NCBI RefSeq assembly: GCF_032062175.1 | Contig: NZ_DAMBQK010000001.1 | Span: forward strand, 1-64,000 | Reading direction: 5' to 3' | Length of the DNA stretch: 64,000 nucleotides | From: Atlantibacter sp032062175 | GTDB taxonomy: Bacteria > Pseudomonadota > Gammaproteobacteria > Enterobacterales > Enterobacteriaceae | Shown: positions 18,882-28,140 of the stretch, in pieces | Numbering within the stretch: the stretch's first letter is position 1 | How the letters are laid out: the number at the start of each line of letters is the position of its first letter | The notes under the pieces: model-generated | What the model was told of the DNA's origin: nothing | Database searches by the model: none | The model's input: the letters and a program-made list of their open reading frames with translations, nothing else | Translations under genes and position numbers: made by a program

Positions 18882-19847
18882 ATGACCAAATTTGCATTGG
18901 TGGGAGATGTAGGCGGCACCAACGCACGCTTAGCGCTCTGTAACCTTGAAACCGGCGCAATCGAGCGCGCGAAAACGTATTCCGGGCTGGATTATCCCAC
19001 CCTTGAGGCAGTGGTACGGGTTTATCTGACCGAGCATGACGCGACCGTCACCGAAGGCTGCATCGCCATCGCCTGCCCAATCACCGGCGACTGGGTGGCA
19101 ATGACCAACCACACCTGGGCGTTTTCCACCGAAGAAATGCGCAAAAACCTCGGCTTCGACCATCTGGAAATCATCAACGATTTCACCGCTGTTTCTATGG
19201 CGATCCCGATGCTGAAAAAAGAACACCTGATCCAGTTTGGCGGCGGCGAGCCGGTAGAAGGCAAACCCATCGCGGTTTACGGCGCGGGTACCGGTCTTGG
19301 CGTGGCGCACCTGGTGCATGTGGACAAGCGCTGGATCAGCTTGCCGGGCGAGGGCGGTCATGTGGATTTCGCACCCAACAGTGAAGAAGAGGGCATTATC
19401 CTTGAGGAGCTGCGTGCGGAAATCGGCCACGTATCTGCCGAGCGCGTGCTGTCCGGGCCGGGACTGGTCAATCTCTATCGCGCCATTGTCAAATCTGATG
19501 GACGCTTGCCGGAAAACCTGATGCCGAAAGACGTGACCGAACGCGCGCTGGACGATGCCTGCATCGACTGCCGTCGCGCGCTGTCGCTGTTTTGCGTGAT
19601 CATGGGGCGTTTTGGCGGCAACCTGGCGCTGAACCTGGCGACCTTTGGCGGCGTCTATATCGCCGGTGGGATTGTGCCGCGCTTCCTGGATTTCTTCCGC
19701 GCGTCGGGCTTCCGCGGTGGTTTTGAAGACAAGGGCCGTTTTAAAGCCTACGTGCAGGATATTCCGGTGTACCTGATCGTCCACGATCAGCCTGGGCTAC
19801 TCGGCGCGGGCGCGCATTTGCGCCAGATTCTGGGACAAATTCTCTGA
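18882..19847 (+). CDS. glk: Glucokinase
   Basis: ATP-dependent glucokinase (321 aa, E. coli length) converting intracellular free glucose to glucose-6-phosphate. Features: ATP-phosphate loop GDVGGTNARLALC, the catalytic aspartate in EIINDFTAVSMA, YGAGTGLGVAHLV and the sugar-binding LPGEGGHVDFAP. The upstream sequence TGAAACGGTAAAC near 18750 resembles a Cra (FruR) site, which represses glk in E. coli; this is a visual match only. Confidence 0.97.
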   Translation: MTKFALVGDVGGTNARLALCNLETGAIERAKTYSGLDYPTLEAVVRVYLTEHDATVTEGCIAIACPITGDWVAMTNHTWAFSTEEMRKNLGFDHLEIINDFTAVSMAIPMLKKEHLIQFGGGEPVEGKPIAVYGAGTGLGVAHLVHVDKRWISLPGEGGHVDFAPNSEEEGIILEELRAEIGHVSAERVLSGPGLVNLYRAIVKSDGRLPENLMPKDVTERALDDACIDCRRALSLFCVIMGRFGGNLALNLATFGGVYIAGGIVPRFLDFFRASGFRGGFEDKGRFKAYVQDIPVYLIVHDQPGLLGAGAHLRQILGQIL

Positions 19848-19848
19848 T

Positions 19849-19873
19849 AAAAAGCGCCGCGAGGCGCTTTTTT
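19849..19873. terminator. Bidirectional terminator glk / ypdB
   Basis: AAAGCGCC-GCGA-GGCGCTTT hairpin with T tract, between convergent genes. Confidence 0.9.
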
Positions 19874-20604
19874 TACAATCGCATTAACTGGCGAAACTCT
19901 TTTACCCGGCTGCGGCTCACCGGCACCTGGAAATCCAGATCCCGTAAACGCAGGATGTAGGTATTGTTGAACCACGGTTCTATCTCGCGGATTTTATGCA
20001 GATTCACGCAGTACGAGCGGTGGCAGCGGAAAAAATGCCCTTCCGGTAGCCGGTTGAAAAACTCGGTGATATTCATCGGCATCACATAGGCTTCGCGTTT
20101 GGTGTACACGAAGGTCATTTTTTCGTGGGCTTCGGCGTAATAGATATCGTTGATATCGGTAACGATGATCCGCTCGTCTTTAATCAGGTTGATGGTGGCG
20201 TTTTCCCGGCTAGCCGGGGCGGCGCTCTGCGGGCTGGCCTGCTGCTGCCCGGCGGCCTCCAGCTTTTGCAGCATGCTGATAATCCGCGACTCCTGCCAGG
20301 GTTTGAGAATGTAATCAAACGCCTCCAGTTCGAACGCCTCTACGGCATGCTCTTTCCACGCGGTGATAAACACGATAAACGGCTTACTGGCGAACTTACT
20401 GATGTTTTGCGCCAGCAGCACGCCGTCCAGCGACGGGATATTGATGTCGAGAAAAATGGCGTCCACGGTGTGGTGCTGGAGATACTTCAGCACGTCCAGC
20501 CCGTCGTCAAAGGTGCCGACAATCTCGATGTGACTGTGGTTATTAATCAGCCAGCTCAGTTCCTGTTGGGCCAGAATTTCATCTTCAACGATGATCGCTT
20601 TCAT
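19873..20604 (-). CDS. ypdB: LytTR response regulator YpdB
   Basis: 243-residue response regulator of the pyruvate-sensing YpdA/YpdB system, which in E. coli activates the yhjX pyruvate-related transporter. Receiver domain: VEDE acidic pocket, phospho-acceptor D53 in AIFLDINIPS, and conserved K near FDYILKPW. The C-terminal LytTR DNA-binding domain starts at about residue 135 (INLIKDERIIVTDINDIYYAEAHEK, HRSYCVN, FQVPVSRSRV). It begins 9 bp after ypdA, forming an operon. Confidence 0.95.
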   Translation of the reverse strand: MKAIIVEDEILAQQELSWLINNHSHIEIVGTFDDGLDVLKYLQHHTVDAIFLDINIPSLDGVLLAQNISKFASKPFIVFITAWKEHAVEAFELEAFDYILKPWQESRIISMLQKLEAAGQQQASPQSAAPASRENATINLIKDERIIVTDINDIYYAEAHEKMTFVYTKREAYVMPMNITEFFNRLPEGHFFRCHRSYCVNLHKIREIEPWFNNTYILRLRDLDFQVPVSRSRVKEFRQLMRL

Positions 20605-20613
20605 CGTTCCTCC

Positions 20614-22311
20614 TCAGGAAAATTGCGCGGCGGCAACGGCGCGCGCCAGCGGCTGGTTGGGCACATAGAAGGCAATTTCAGTACCGGGGTTAAGCTGGCG
20701 GATTTGCAGCCCTTCGCCGTACAGTAATTTCACCCGGTGATGCACGTTCAGCAGGCCGATTTTGTTGCCCGGCATCTCGTCTGCCTCGACGCGCGCCACC
20801 ACATCGGGGTCGATACCGTGCCCGGTATCACGCACAGCAATGCGCACCCGGCTGCCGGATTCGGTCACGCTAATCGTCACCACGCCTTTGCCTTTACAGG
20901 GCTGGATGCCGTGCACAATGGCGTTTTCCACCAGCGGCTGGATCAGCAGGCTCGGTACCACGCAGTTTACGTCCTCGTCGATGTCATAAATCACCGTGAG
21001 CTTGTCGCCGAAGCGCGCCTGCTCAATGGCGATGTAATCTTTAATCTGGTACAGCTCTTTTTTGATATCAATCTGCTCGTCATCGTTTAATTCAATGTTG
21101 TAGCGCAGGTAGCGCGAGAGATTAAAAATCAGTTGGCGGGCAGTGTCCGGATTCAACCGGATGGAAGACGAAATCGCGTTCAGGGCGTTAAACAGGAAAT
21201 GGGGATTAATTTTGCTTTGCAGCGCGCGCAGTTCCGCTTTATCCGCCATCTCGCGCAACTGCTCGGCGCGAGAAACTTCCAGTTGAGTGGAGATAATCTG
21301 TGACAGGCCCACCGCCATTTCCTGTAGCGATGAGGTGATTTGGTGCGCGTGGCAGTAATAGATTTTCAGGGTGCCGGTGACGATACCTTTCTCCCACAAC
21401 GGGATCACCAGCATGGAGTGGATTTCCGGGGTGCGATGGGCTTCATCATTGTTTTTAATGATGATCTTGCCGTCGTTGATGGCCTGGCGGGTCGTTGGGC
21501 TGATGCCGTCATCATTTTGCTGGTAGTTATGCTCGCCCACGCCCACATACGCCAGCACATTGTCAGTATTGGTGATGGCGACTGCGTCGGCATGAATATC
21601 GCGACGAATAATCTGGCACACCTGGCGTAACGCATCGGTGTTGACGTGGCGAAAAAGCGGCAGGGTTTTGTTGGCGATATCCAGCGCCAGCTTGGCCTGA
21701 CGCGCGGCGCTGGCCTCTTTTTCCCCTTCCACGCTCTGCACCAGCAGGACGATAAAGCCAATCGATACGGTACCTAAAATCATTGGAATGCCGATTTTCG
21801 AGACGATATCCAGCCCCAGTTCAGTGGAAGGTGCCCACGCCACCACCAGGGTCATGGTCAGGGTTTCGCACACCATGCCGCCGATAATCCCGGCGCGCCA
21901 GCGCTGCGCCTTAGGCACCCGCACGTGGATCCACCCGGAAAGAAAACCGGCGATGATGCTGGTGATTAAACAGGGGATCGACGTGATCCCGCCGATATCG
22001 ATCAGATAACGGTGAACGCCGGCGATCGCGCCGGTAATGATACCGACCCACGGGCCGAACAGAATGCCGCCCGCCATCACCGCGATGATACGCACGTTAA
22101 CCAGCGATCCTTCCACCGGCACGCCGGACCAGGTGCTGAATAGCGCGAACATCGAGAAGATTGCGGTGACCGCCAGCAATTCGCGCGGCGTGTGGGCGCT
22201 TTTATGCAGCAGTTCGCGGAACAGACGGATGCGGATCAGGAAGAACAGGCAGATCAGCATCAGCGCGGCGCGGTCAAATACCGCCAGGAGCATGTTAAAA
22301 ATTTCGTGCAC
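20614..22311 (-). CDS. ypdA: Sensor histidine kinase YpdA
   Basis: 565-residue LytS-type membrane kinase, same length as E. coli YpdA. Six or more transmembrane segments in the 5TM-5TMR_LYT domain (residues 1-200), then a GAF domain (about 225-355), a His-kinase segment with the phosphorylated His in SKINPHFLFNALNAI, and an HATPase domain (VPSLLIQPLVENAIVHG, DTGHGIDP, IGLLNVHHRVKLLYG). Senses external pyruvate together with YpdB. First gene of the pair. Confidence 0.94.
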   Translation of the reverse strand: MHEIFNMLLAVFDRAALMLICLFFLIRIRLFRELLHKSAHTPRELLAVTAIFSMFALFSTWSGVPVEGSLVNVRIIAVMAGGILFGPWVGIITGAIAGVHRYLIDIGGITSIPCLITSIIAGFLSGWIHVRVPKAQRWRAGIIGGMVCETLTMTLVVAWAPSTELGLDIVSKIGIPMILGTVSIGFIVLLVQSVEGEKEASAARQAKLALDIANKTLPLFRHVNTDALRQVCQIIRRDIHADAVAITNTDNVLAYVGVGEHNYQQNDDGISPTTRQAINDGKIIIKNNDEAHRTPEIHSMLVIPLWEKGIVTGTLKIYYCHAHQITSSLQEMAVGLSQIISTQLEVSRAEQLREMADKAELRALQSKINPHFLFNALNAISSSIRLNPDTARQLIFNLSRYLRYNIELNDDEQIDIKKELYQIKDYIAIEQARFGDKLTVIYDIDEDVNCVVPSLLIQPLVENAIVHGIQPCKGKGVVTISVTESGSRVRIAVRDTGHGIDPDVVARVEADEMPGNKIGLLNVHHRVKLLYGEGLQIRQLNPGTEIAFYVPNQPLARAVAAAQFS

Positions 22312-22392
22312 AGGGGGAACTCAGATGGCAAGCAGAGGGGCTATGATAGGAAACCTGGCGCCTGATGAACAGACGCCAGTGTGAATCAGTGG

Positions 22393-23631
22393 TTAGCCGT
22401 GAAGCTGTTCCTTACCGGCCGGCGTGAGATCGGCTTCGGTGGCGCGGCCCTCGAAATCGACTTCGAAATCGTCGGCGGCAAAGTCTGGCGGCGATCTACC
22501 TTCAACAAACGCAGGCCACTGGCGCTTCACATACCCGGCGTTTTTCTCGCACCACGGCGCGGCGGCGATGTACATGACGTTGCTGTCGAACTCGCCGTTA
22601 TGCTCATTTTCCACCGCATGGATCACATCGCAGTGCCAGAAAACCGTGTCGCCCGGTTCCATATCGGGAATTGAGGATATCCCGGTTAATAAAAGGGGAT
22701 GCCAGGTTTGATTAATGGAAAGCGCCCGGCCAGGTTTGGCTTCGCACAGCGAATCGTCCGGCACGTCGTCCTGCAAGGCACGCAGTAAAATATACGCCAT
22801 CGCATTGGCCACCGGCAGCAGGGTTAACGTACCTGCGTGTTTGCGCTGTTCGGAAAGCGCGGTCCAGCCCTGGAAGGTGCGGAACATTGAGCACACCGCA
22901 GGGGAGGGGATTTCACGCGCTTCGGTACGGCCTTCAGCATCAAACGGGCTGTAGCGCTGCCACTCGCCGCTGAATACGTGACGGTAAACGTGACGGAAAT
23001 TCTCATCCAGCCAACGTTCCACTGAGCCGCCATCCACGTGCGGGGACAGGCCTAACGAGCCGGAACGAGGCGGACGCCGGCGGGTGCGATCCGCGTAGCT
23101 TACCACCCGGTTCGGGTCGAAATGCTGCTTGCCGTGGCTTTCGGTTTGCCAGAGATTATTGAGAAACACCTGTGCCGCTTTCATACGCGCATCCTGGCGG
23201 GCTTCAACCTGCGGCTTCGACCAGTAAATGCCGTAAATTTGCGGTTTACTGTCGGCAAGAGTGCCGAAATAGTTGTCTTCCGCCGCGTTCTTCAGCTTCT
23301 CAATAAAATTATTACGCTCCAGATAGTTACCGACTTCCTCATTCCAGGCGCGGGCGGTTTGTTCCGGAAAAACGCCTTTAATTACGCAGCAACCGCGCTG
23401 GCGGATGAGGGCTTTTTGCTGTTCGGAAATGCGGCCATTAACAATATCATCGGCATGGATCTGCGGAACCGGGTTTTCACCGCGCGCCTGTTCAGCGCGG
23501 ATCGCGTCGATCTGACGGGAGATATCCGCTTCCAGTTCTTTAAACACCTGCTGATACTGAGGCAGTTCGCGGCGAAGCTGCTGTTTTATTTCACGAATAG
23601 CGGTGGGCAGATCGTCAATGTGTAAGGGCAT
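22393..23631 (-). CDS. DUF1479 (YbiU-like) putative iron/2-oxoglutarate-type oxygenase
   Basis: 412-residue DUF1479 protein with extended similarity to E. coli YbiU (EQQKALIRQRGCCVIKGVFP; DNYFGTLADSKPQIYGIYWSKPQ; RTFQGWTALSE). The spacing SPHVDGGSVERW ... GDTVFWHCDVIHAV gives the H-x-D ... H pattern of cupin-fold Fe(II) oxygenases, so an oxygenase role is plausible but unproven. The start at 23631 is chosen because the family begins MxxxDLPxAIREIKQ and the frame upstream is not conserved. Inserted between ypdA and alaC, which are adjacent in E. coli. Confidence 0.85.
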   Translation of the reverse strand: MPLHIDDLPTAIREIKQQLRRELPQYQQVFKELEADISRQIDAIRAEQARGENPVPQIHADDIVNGRISEQQKALIRQRGCCVIKGVFPEQTARAWNEEVGNYLERNNFIEKLKNAAEDNYFGTLADSKPQIYGIYWSKPQVEARQDARMKAAQVFLNNLWQTESHGKQHFDPNRVVSYADRTRRRPPRSGSLGLSPHVDGGSVERWLDENFRHVYRHVFSGEWQRYSPFDAEGRTEAREIPSPAVCSMFRTFQGWTALSEQRKHAGTLTLLPVANAMAYILLRALQDDVPDDSLCEAKPGRALSINQTWHPLLLTGISSIPDMEPGDTVFWHCDVIHAVENEHNGEFDSNVMYIAAAPWCEKNAGYVKRQWPAFVEGRSPPDFAADDFEVDFEGRATEADLTPAGKEQLHG

Positions 23632-23872
23632 GATGATAACTCCGGCTGAAGAGAACAAGAGGTTATTGTTTTGTTGCGACAGAGTTAATATAGAACCATT
23701 CAATCGAATAAAACAGGGATAAGTTTCAAATGAAGGTTCCCGTTTTTGGCGGCAATGATTTTTTAAAATACCGCTCGACAGAACAAAATTTTTCAGGCTA
23801 TTTTCTCTACAGGCCACATCAGTGGCAGCGTCGCTCGGACGGTCCGGGCGCTTACGTAACTTCGAGGAATCT

Positions 23873-25111
23873 ATGGCTGACTTCAGTCCTAAACGCCGTT
23901 TTTCGCGTATCGATCGTCTTCCCCCGTACGTTTTTAACATCACCGCTGAACTGAAAATGGCTGCGCGTCGGCGCGGCGAAGATATTATCGATTTCAGTAT
24001 GGGCAACCCGGACGGCGCGACCCCGCCGCATATCGTCGAGAAGCTCTGCACCGTGGCCCAGCGCCCGGATACGCACGGTTATTCCACATCGCGCGGTATC
24101 CCGCGTTTGCGGCGGGCGATTTCCCGTTGGTATCAGGACCGCTATCAGGTGGATATCGATCCGGAAACCGAAGCCATCGTGACCATCGGTTCCAAAGAGG
24201 GGCTGGCGCATTTGATGCTGGCGACGCTGGATCACGGCGATACGGTGCTGGTGCCTAACCCAAGCTATCCGATTCATATCTACGGCGCGGTGATTGCCGG
24301 GGCGCAGGTGCGCTCGGTGCCGCTGGTGGAAGGGGTCGATTTCTTTAACGAACTGGAACGCGCCATTCGTGAAAGCTACCCGAAACCGAAAATGATGATT
24401 CTGGGCTTTCCATCTAACCCGACGTCACAATGCGTGGAGCTGGAGTTCTTCGAGAAAGTGGTGGCGCTGGCGAAACGCTACGATGTGCTGGTGGTGCACG
24501 ATCTGGCCTATGCGGATATCGTCTACGATGGCTGGAAAGCGCCGTCTATTATGCAGGTGCCTGGCGCGCGTGATGTGGCGGTGGAGTTTTTCACCCTGTC
24601 GAAAAGCTACAACATGGCGGGATGGCGCATCGGTTTTATGGTGGGCAATCAGGAACTGGTTAACGCCCTGGCGCGGATTAAAAGCTATCACGATTACGGC
24701 ACCTTTACCCCCTTGCAGGTGGCGGCCATCGCCGCGCTGGAAGGCGATCAGCAGTGCGTACGTGATATCGCCGAACAGTATAAACGCCGCCGCGATGTGC
24801 TGGTGAAAGGGCTGCATGAAGCGGGCTGGATGGTGGAAATGCCGAAGGCTTCGATGTACGTTTGGGCCAAAATCCCTGAGCCTTACGCGGCAATGGGTTC
24901 GCTGGAGTTCGCCAAAAAATTATTGCAGGACGCCAAAGTGTGCGTGTCGCCGGGCATTGGCTTTGGCGATTACGGTGATACTCATGTGCGTTTCGCGCTG
25001 ATTGAGAACCGCGACCGTATCCGTCAGGCGGTGAGAGGCATTAAAGCGATGTTCCGCGCCGACGGGCTGCTGCCGGTATCAGGCAAAACGACGCTGGAAA
25101 ATCAGGAATAA
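23873..25111 (+). CDS. alaC: Glutamate-pyruvate aminotransferase AlaC
   Basis: 412-residue PLP-dependent class I/II aminotransferase, the main alanine-forming enzyme of E. coli with AlaA. Almost collinear with E. coli AlaC (RRFSRIDRLPPYVFNITAELKMAARRRG start). The PLP lysine lies in FFTLSKSYNMAGWRIGF, with the NPTSQ and DLAYADI cofactor contacts upstream. The ATG at 23873 has GAGGAA 6 nt upstream; the longer frame from 23822 is not conserved. Sits beside the pyruvate-sensing ypdAB pair. Confidence 0.97.
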   Translation: MADFSPKRRFSRIDRLPPYVFNITAELKMAARRRGEDIIDFSMGNPDGATPPHIVEKLCTVAQRPDTHGYSTSRGIPRLRRAISRWYQDRYQVDIDPETEAIVTIGSKEGLAHLMLATLDHGDTVLVPNPSYPIHIYGAVIAGAQVRSVPLVEGVDFFNELERAIRESYPKPKMMILGFPSNPTSQCVELEFFEKVVALAKRYDVLVVHDLAYADIVYDGWKAPSIMQVPGARDVAVEFFTLSKSYNMAGWRIGFMVGNQELVNALARIKSYHDYGTFTPLQVAAIAALEGDQQCVRDIAEQYKRRRDVLVKGLHEAGWMVEMPKASMYVWAKIPEPYAAMGSLEFAKKLLQDAKVCVSPGIGFGDYGDTHVRFALIENRDRIRQAVRGIKAMFRADGLLPVSGKTTLENQE

Positions 25112-25120
25112 AAACGACAA

Positions 25121-25147
25121 CAGGAGCCAAATGGCTCCTGTTTTTTT
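25121..25147 (+). terminator. Terminator after alaC
   Basis: CAGGAGCC-AAAT-GGCTCCTG followed by seven T residues. Confidence 0.95.
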
Positions 25148-25165
25148 GACCGGCTCAGGCTTCAA

Positions 25166-25237
25166 CTAAATCATCAGCGCAAAAGTACCGGCCCAGAGAA
25201 CGACCATTACCGAAACGCCCATAAATAAATATTTCAC
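25166..25237 (-). CDS. ypdK: Small membrane protein YpdK
   Basis: A 23-codon gene beginning with GTG and reading MKYLFMGVSVMVVLWAGTFA..., one transmembrane helix. It matches E. coli YpdK in length and in most residues, including the WAGTFALMI end, and lies at the same place next to alaC. GGAG lies 8 nt before the GTG. It marks the last conserved backbone gene before the island. Confidence 0.88.
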   Translation of the reverse strand: MKYLFMGVSVMVVLWAGTFALMI

Positions 25238-25482
25238 GTCACTCACTCCGCGCATCGCACGACACGCCAAAATTAACGTCAGGTCTCATTATAGAAAGCT
25301 AAAACCGCACGCATTTCACTTTGGGACAAATCCCTGTGTGCCTGCCGTTTCGCCATTGTTGGGGGATGTAGATCACATCCGGGCGCTAATCTACGCTTAA
25401 TTTTGAGGGTTCACAAGCGGGTGGAAGCGGAAAAACGTCTTTTTTTCGAGCAGGGTTTGACGTGATGTAACCTTATGTTAAA
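25238..25482. other. Non-coding left junction of the island
   Basis: No open frame with coding character is seen here. AT/GC composition is like the backbone. In E. coli lpxP/yfdY follow ypdK, and they are absent here. No copy of the argW 3' end (TGGTGTCCCCTGCAGG) was found by eye in 25.2-25.9 kb. Confidence 0.5.
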
Positions 25483-25761
25483 TCAGTAGATATGTTTGTG
25501 CCTTAACCAAAATTGAAAGGTAAAAGCTGAAGGGGTGAAATGAATGACCGCTTTCTGTAATCGGCGGCTCTGGCATAGTGCTACGGCAAAAAATGGTGAT
25601 GTTTTATCAATTTCTTTGTGCAGTTTGAATCCGTTGTGCTGCCGGGCCCCCATGAGCTTGCCAGTGTTAGAACATGTCACCTGGTACATGCTGTACCCGC
25701 TATTCATAACCTCAATTGCGCCTTCTCGGCCTGACAACTGCCTGAATCGCCGTGGATAATC
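25483..25761 (-). pseudogene. Decayed hcp-family (type VI secretion) fragment
   Basis: An 84-codon minus-strand frame (25737 to 25483) reads REGAIEV ... NTGKLMGARQHNGF ... LHKEIDKTSPFF ... CQSRRLQKAVIHF. This resembles the middle of enteric Hcp proteins (GSIEV, TGKxTGTRVHxPF, KEIDKSSPYLYKAV, LKSAEIKF). The C-terminal third is lost after VIHF. Upstream, the expected xGDS segment appears in another frame (IHGDSGS, around 25760), indicating a frameshift. Not functional as drawn. It could be a scar of a previous occupant of this variable site. Confidence 0.5.
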
Positions 25762-25880
25762 CAGACACTTCTGAGCCGTTGTGGACTGACCCCGCCCCGG
25801 TAGACGATTCTGCCCTATAGTTGGTGCTTATCTTCTGCCTCTGGTCCAGATCATCTTCGCGGGCTCCTGCGCAGCAGTTC

Positions 25881-26909
25881 TCATTCGGCGTAGCGATCGC
25901 GCAGGGTTCTGAGCGCCTCATCGAGCTGATTGCGCTGCTCTTTGTCCCCGAAACATTCGTCGGGGAGCAACTGGCTCAGTTTGCACAGGGTGTGCAATAG
26001 CCGATAGTGCTCCATCGGCGACTGGGGGGGCAGCATCTCCTCAAGGGAATCGGCGTTGACCCAGATCTGTTCGATAAGCTGCACCATCATGGCCATCAGC
26101 CCCTCTCCGCTGATGGCTGACATGCCGAGCGCGGTGGCGGCCTGATCGCAGTAGGCCTCCAGCCCGAGCAGGCGAAGCAGCTGTCTGAGATCGCCGATCA
26201 CGGAGGCCAGATGGCTACCGACTATGGGTTGGCCGCTGGCCGAGAGCTCATAGGAGATCAGACGCAGCAGGGTGCGGATCTTGCGTTGCCGGTGCCCCCG
26301 CTCTCCCAGTTGCGCCAGCCATTGGGAGAGTTTCTGACGCGGGGCGTTGGCTCTTTGATAGAGGCGCACCAGCTCCTGGCGCAGGCCGGGCGTCACGACC
26401 CCAAACTCGAGGGCACCAAACAGCGAGAGAGTCGTCTCCTCCTCTCCCATCAGGGAGGTCAGTGCCCGCTCCATGCGAGTGCGCAGCCGACCGTCGAGCT
26501 TGCCGTGGGCGAGCCAGAGTGCCAGTTGCAGCGCCGCCGCGCCGGGCTCGGGATGTTCGGCCTGAAGGGCCGCAAGGAGCTGAGGTGACTGCTGCCAGGC
26601 GCCGTCATCGAGCTGATGTTCCAGCTCGCCCGGCTCGACCAGGGCAACCTCGGCTACCAGTTTGTGCATCAGCACGCGGCTGCGCCCACTCACCTCTTCC
26701 TCCTTGCTGCGGCGCATATCCTTGAGGCGTCCCCCCAGGGCAAAGCCGAGATCTTCCTGGGTCTCCTCCAGGGCGTCGCTCTGTAATTCTGAAAGCTCGG
26801 CCTGGGCCAGGGCCAGCACCGAGGGGGCATTGCTCTCGTGAGGCGTCAGGGGTTGGGCCTGGCTCTGGCTCTCGGTAGGGACCCGACCAATCAGATTGAT
26901 GTTGAGCAT
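25881..26909 (-). CDS. sctW: T3SS gatekeeper SctW (SsaL/SepL/YopN family)
   Basis: 342 aa. Controls the switch from translocator to effector secretion, in SPI-2 together with SsaM and SpiC/SsaB. The N-terminal region is disordered and polar (MLNINLIGRVPTESQSQ). The central helical SctW domain follows (about 60-250), and the C-terminus, including MMVQLIEQIWVNADSLEEMLPP near residue 275, is TyeA-like, so the two parts are fused as in SsaL/SepL. AAGGAG lies 5 nt before the ATG. Last gene of the minus-strand operon that starts with the AraC regulator. Confidence 0.85.
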   Translation of the reverse strand: MLNINLIGRVPTESQSQAQPLTPHESNAPSVLALAQAELSELQSDALEETQEDLGFALGGRLKDMRRSKEEEVSGRSRVLMHKLVAEVALVEPGELEHQLDDGAWQQSPQLLAALQAEHPEPGAAALQLALWLAHGKLDGRLRTRMERALTSLMGEEETTLSLFGALEFGVVTPGLRQELVRLYQRANAPRQKLSQWLAQLGERGHRQRKIRTLLRLISYELSASGQPIVGSHLASVIGDLRQLLRLLGLEAYCDQAATALGMSAISGEGLMAMMVQLIEQIWVNADSLEEMLPPQSPMEHYRLLHTLCKLSQLLPDECFGDKEQRNQLDEALRTLRDRYAE

Positions 26910-26932
26910 ATGGGCTCCTTGCGGTGGGGCCG

Positions 26933-27595
26933 TCAGGCCTGTTGTCGGGTGGCGGGGGCGTCAGTGAAGCGCTCGAGCACGCTCGCCTGTTGTACCAGAT
27001 TGTCCAGATGGATGCGAACCAGTCCGTTGTCCAGGATGGCTTGTCCCTCGCTTAAGTCGGGATCGGCCTGGAGCGTGACCTCGTTAACCTCGCCCCAACT
27101 TGCGCTTGCGGCCGCCATGGCGGTAGGGGGCAGTAGCAGCGTGACTCTGCCACCTGGCAGCAGCTCGGTGACTCGGCGCTCGATGCGGCGCAGCAGCAGC
27201 GCATTCTGATCCTGCTGCCCGAGCAGCTCCTCCAGGGCCTGGGCGGTGAGGCGCCGCCACCGTTGGCTCACTTCACGGGCGATGAGCAGCTCCATCTCCT
27301 GCTCGCCACAGAGCCACTGTACCGCCTCTTCGGCGGCGCTGGCCCGGGCTGCCAGGGCTAACTCTTTGGCTTCACTCCTGGCGGCTTCAAGTAGGCGAGC
27401 CGCCTCTTCTCTGGCCTGGGCCAGGCAGACTTCCCCCTCGGCGCGCAGGGCCGCCGCCGCTTCATGGCCCTGAGCCAGGATCTCGGCCAGACGCTGGCGG
27501 GTCTGTTCCCGTTCGGCCAGCAGATCGCGCGTCAGTCGCTCCCGGGGGCAGGGCCCAGGCAGGGTCCCGATGACGAGATTCAGCGGATTGTTCAT
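26933..27595 (-). CDS. sctL: T3SS stator protein SctL
   Basis: 220 aa, cytoplasmic ATPase regulator of the FliH/SctL family, the peripheral stalk linking SctN to SctQ. An alanine/glutamate-rich coiled coil (about 25-105; REQTRQRLAEILAQGHEAAAALRAE) is followed by a globular C-terminal domain (LQADPDLSEGQAILDNGLVRIHLDN, the hallmark SctL ending). The start at 27595 overlaps the sctK stop as ATGA, so translation is coupled; longer upstream reading would cross sctK. Confidence 0.9.
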   Translation of the reverse strand: MNNPLNLVIGTLPGPCPRERLTRDLLAEREQTRQRLAEILAQGHEAAAALRAEGEVCLAQAREEAARLLEAARSEAKELALAARASAAEEAVQWLCGEQEMELLIAREVSQRWRRLTAQALEELLGQQDQNALLLRRIERRVTELLPGGRVTLLLPPTAMAAASASWGEVNEVTLQADPDLSEGQAILDNGLVRIHLDNLVQQASVLERFTDAPATRQQA

Positions 27596-28140
27596 AGCCA
27601 CCTCACGAGTTTTTGCAGCACAGGGATCGGGCATTCCCCGGGGGACGGTTGCTCGCCGGGGGGAAGGAGCAATCGGCAGGCACGCAGGGCCGGATCCTGG
27701 GTGTTGGCGAGCCAGGCCGCCCCCAGGCTCATGGCCGTCTCTGGCAGCGCCTCGGGGTCGAGTTTGGGCAGGGGGCAACTGGGGAGCAGCACCTGCAACT
27801 GACCCAGACTCAGGCCGTTGAGCCGCCTGGCCAGGCTCTCCCGATAAGGGCGCAGCAAGAGCAAGGCCCCTCCCTGCATGGCCCAAAGGCCGAGGGCCAC
27901 CAACAGGGTCTCGCGGCGTTCTTCCTGCAGCAGTTCGTCGGCGAGGGGGGTCAGCACAGGGGGCTTGCCCTCCAGCGCCAGCTGCTGGCGCAGCAGGCGC
28001 TCGAGATCCGGCCGGGTCAGGGGATAGCGCTCATAGGTGAAGCGCCACCTGTCGAGCTCCGCATGGGCCCACCAGGCGGGATCCATTACCTGACCCGGGC
28101 AGTGCCACAGGCGGTAGAAGGCTGGCAGGGAGGGGCTCAT
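27592..28140 (-). CDS. sctK: T3SS sorting platform protein SctK
   Basis: 182 aa. Position between sctJ and sctL and the composition (FYRLWHCPGQVMDPAWWAHA, ERYPLTRPDLERLLRQQL, TLLVALGLWAMQGG) fit SctK, the protein linking the C-ring pods to SctD. SPI-2 encodes a poorly conserved counterpart between ssaJ and ssaK. The start at 28140 overlaps the sctJ stop as ATGA; the upstream alternative start is not supported by coupling. Confidence 0.75.
   Translation of the reverse strand: MSPSLPAFYRLWHCPGQVMDPAWWAHAELDRWRFTYERYPLTRPDLERLLRQQLALEGKPPVLTPLADELLQEERRETLLVALGLWAMQGGALLLLRPYRESLARRLNGLSLGQLQVLLPSCPLPKLDPEALPETAMSLGAAWLANTQDPALRACRLLLPPGEQPSPGECPIPVLQKLVRWL

Noticed and set aside
18930..19784. 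284-codon frame antisense to glk
   Set aside because: Shadow of a highly conserved gene, with no ribosome site or family motifs.
25760..25880. IS-like or att-like sequence at the left island edge
   Set aside because: No terminal inverted repeats, transposase codons or copy of the argW 3' end could be found by eye.
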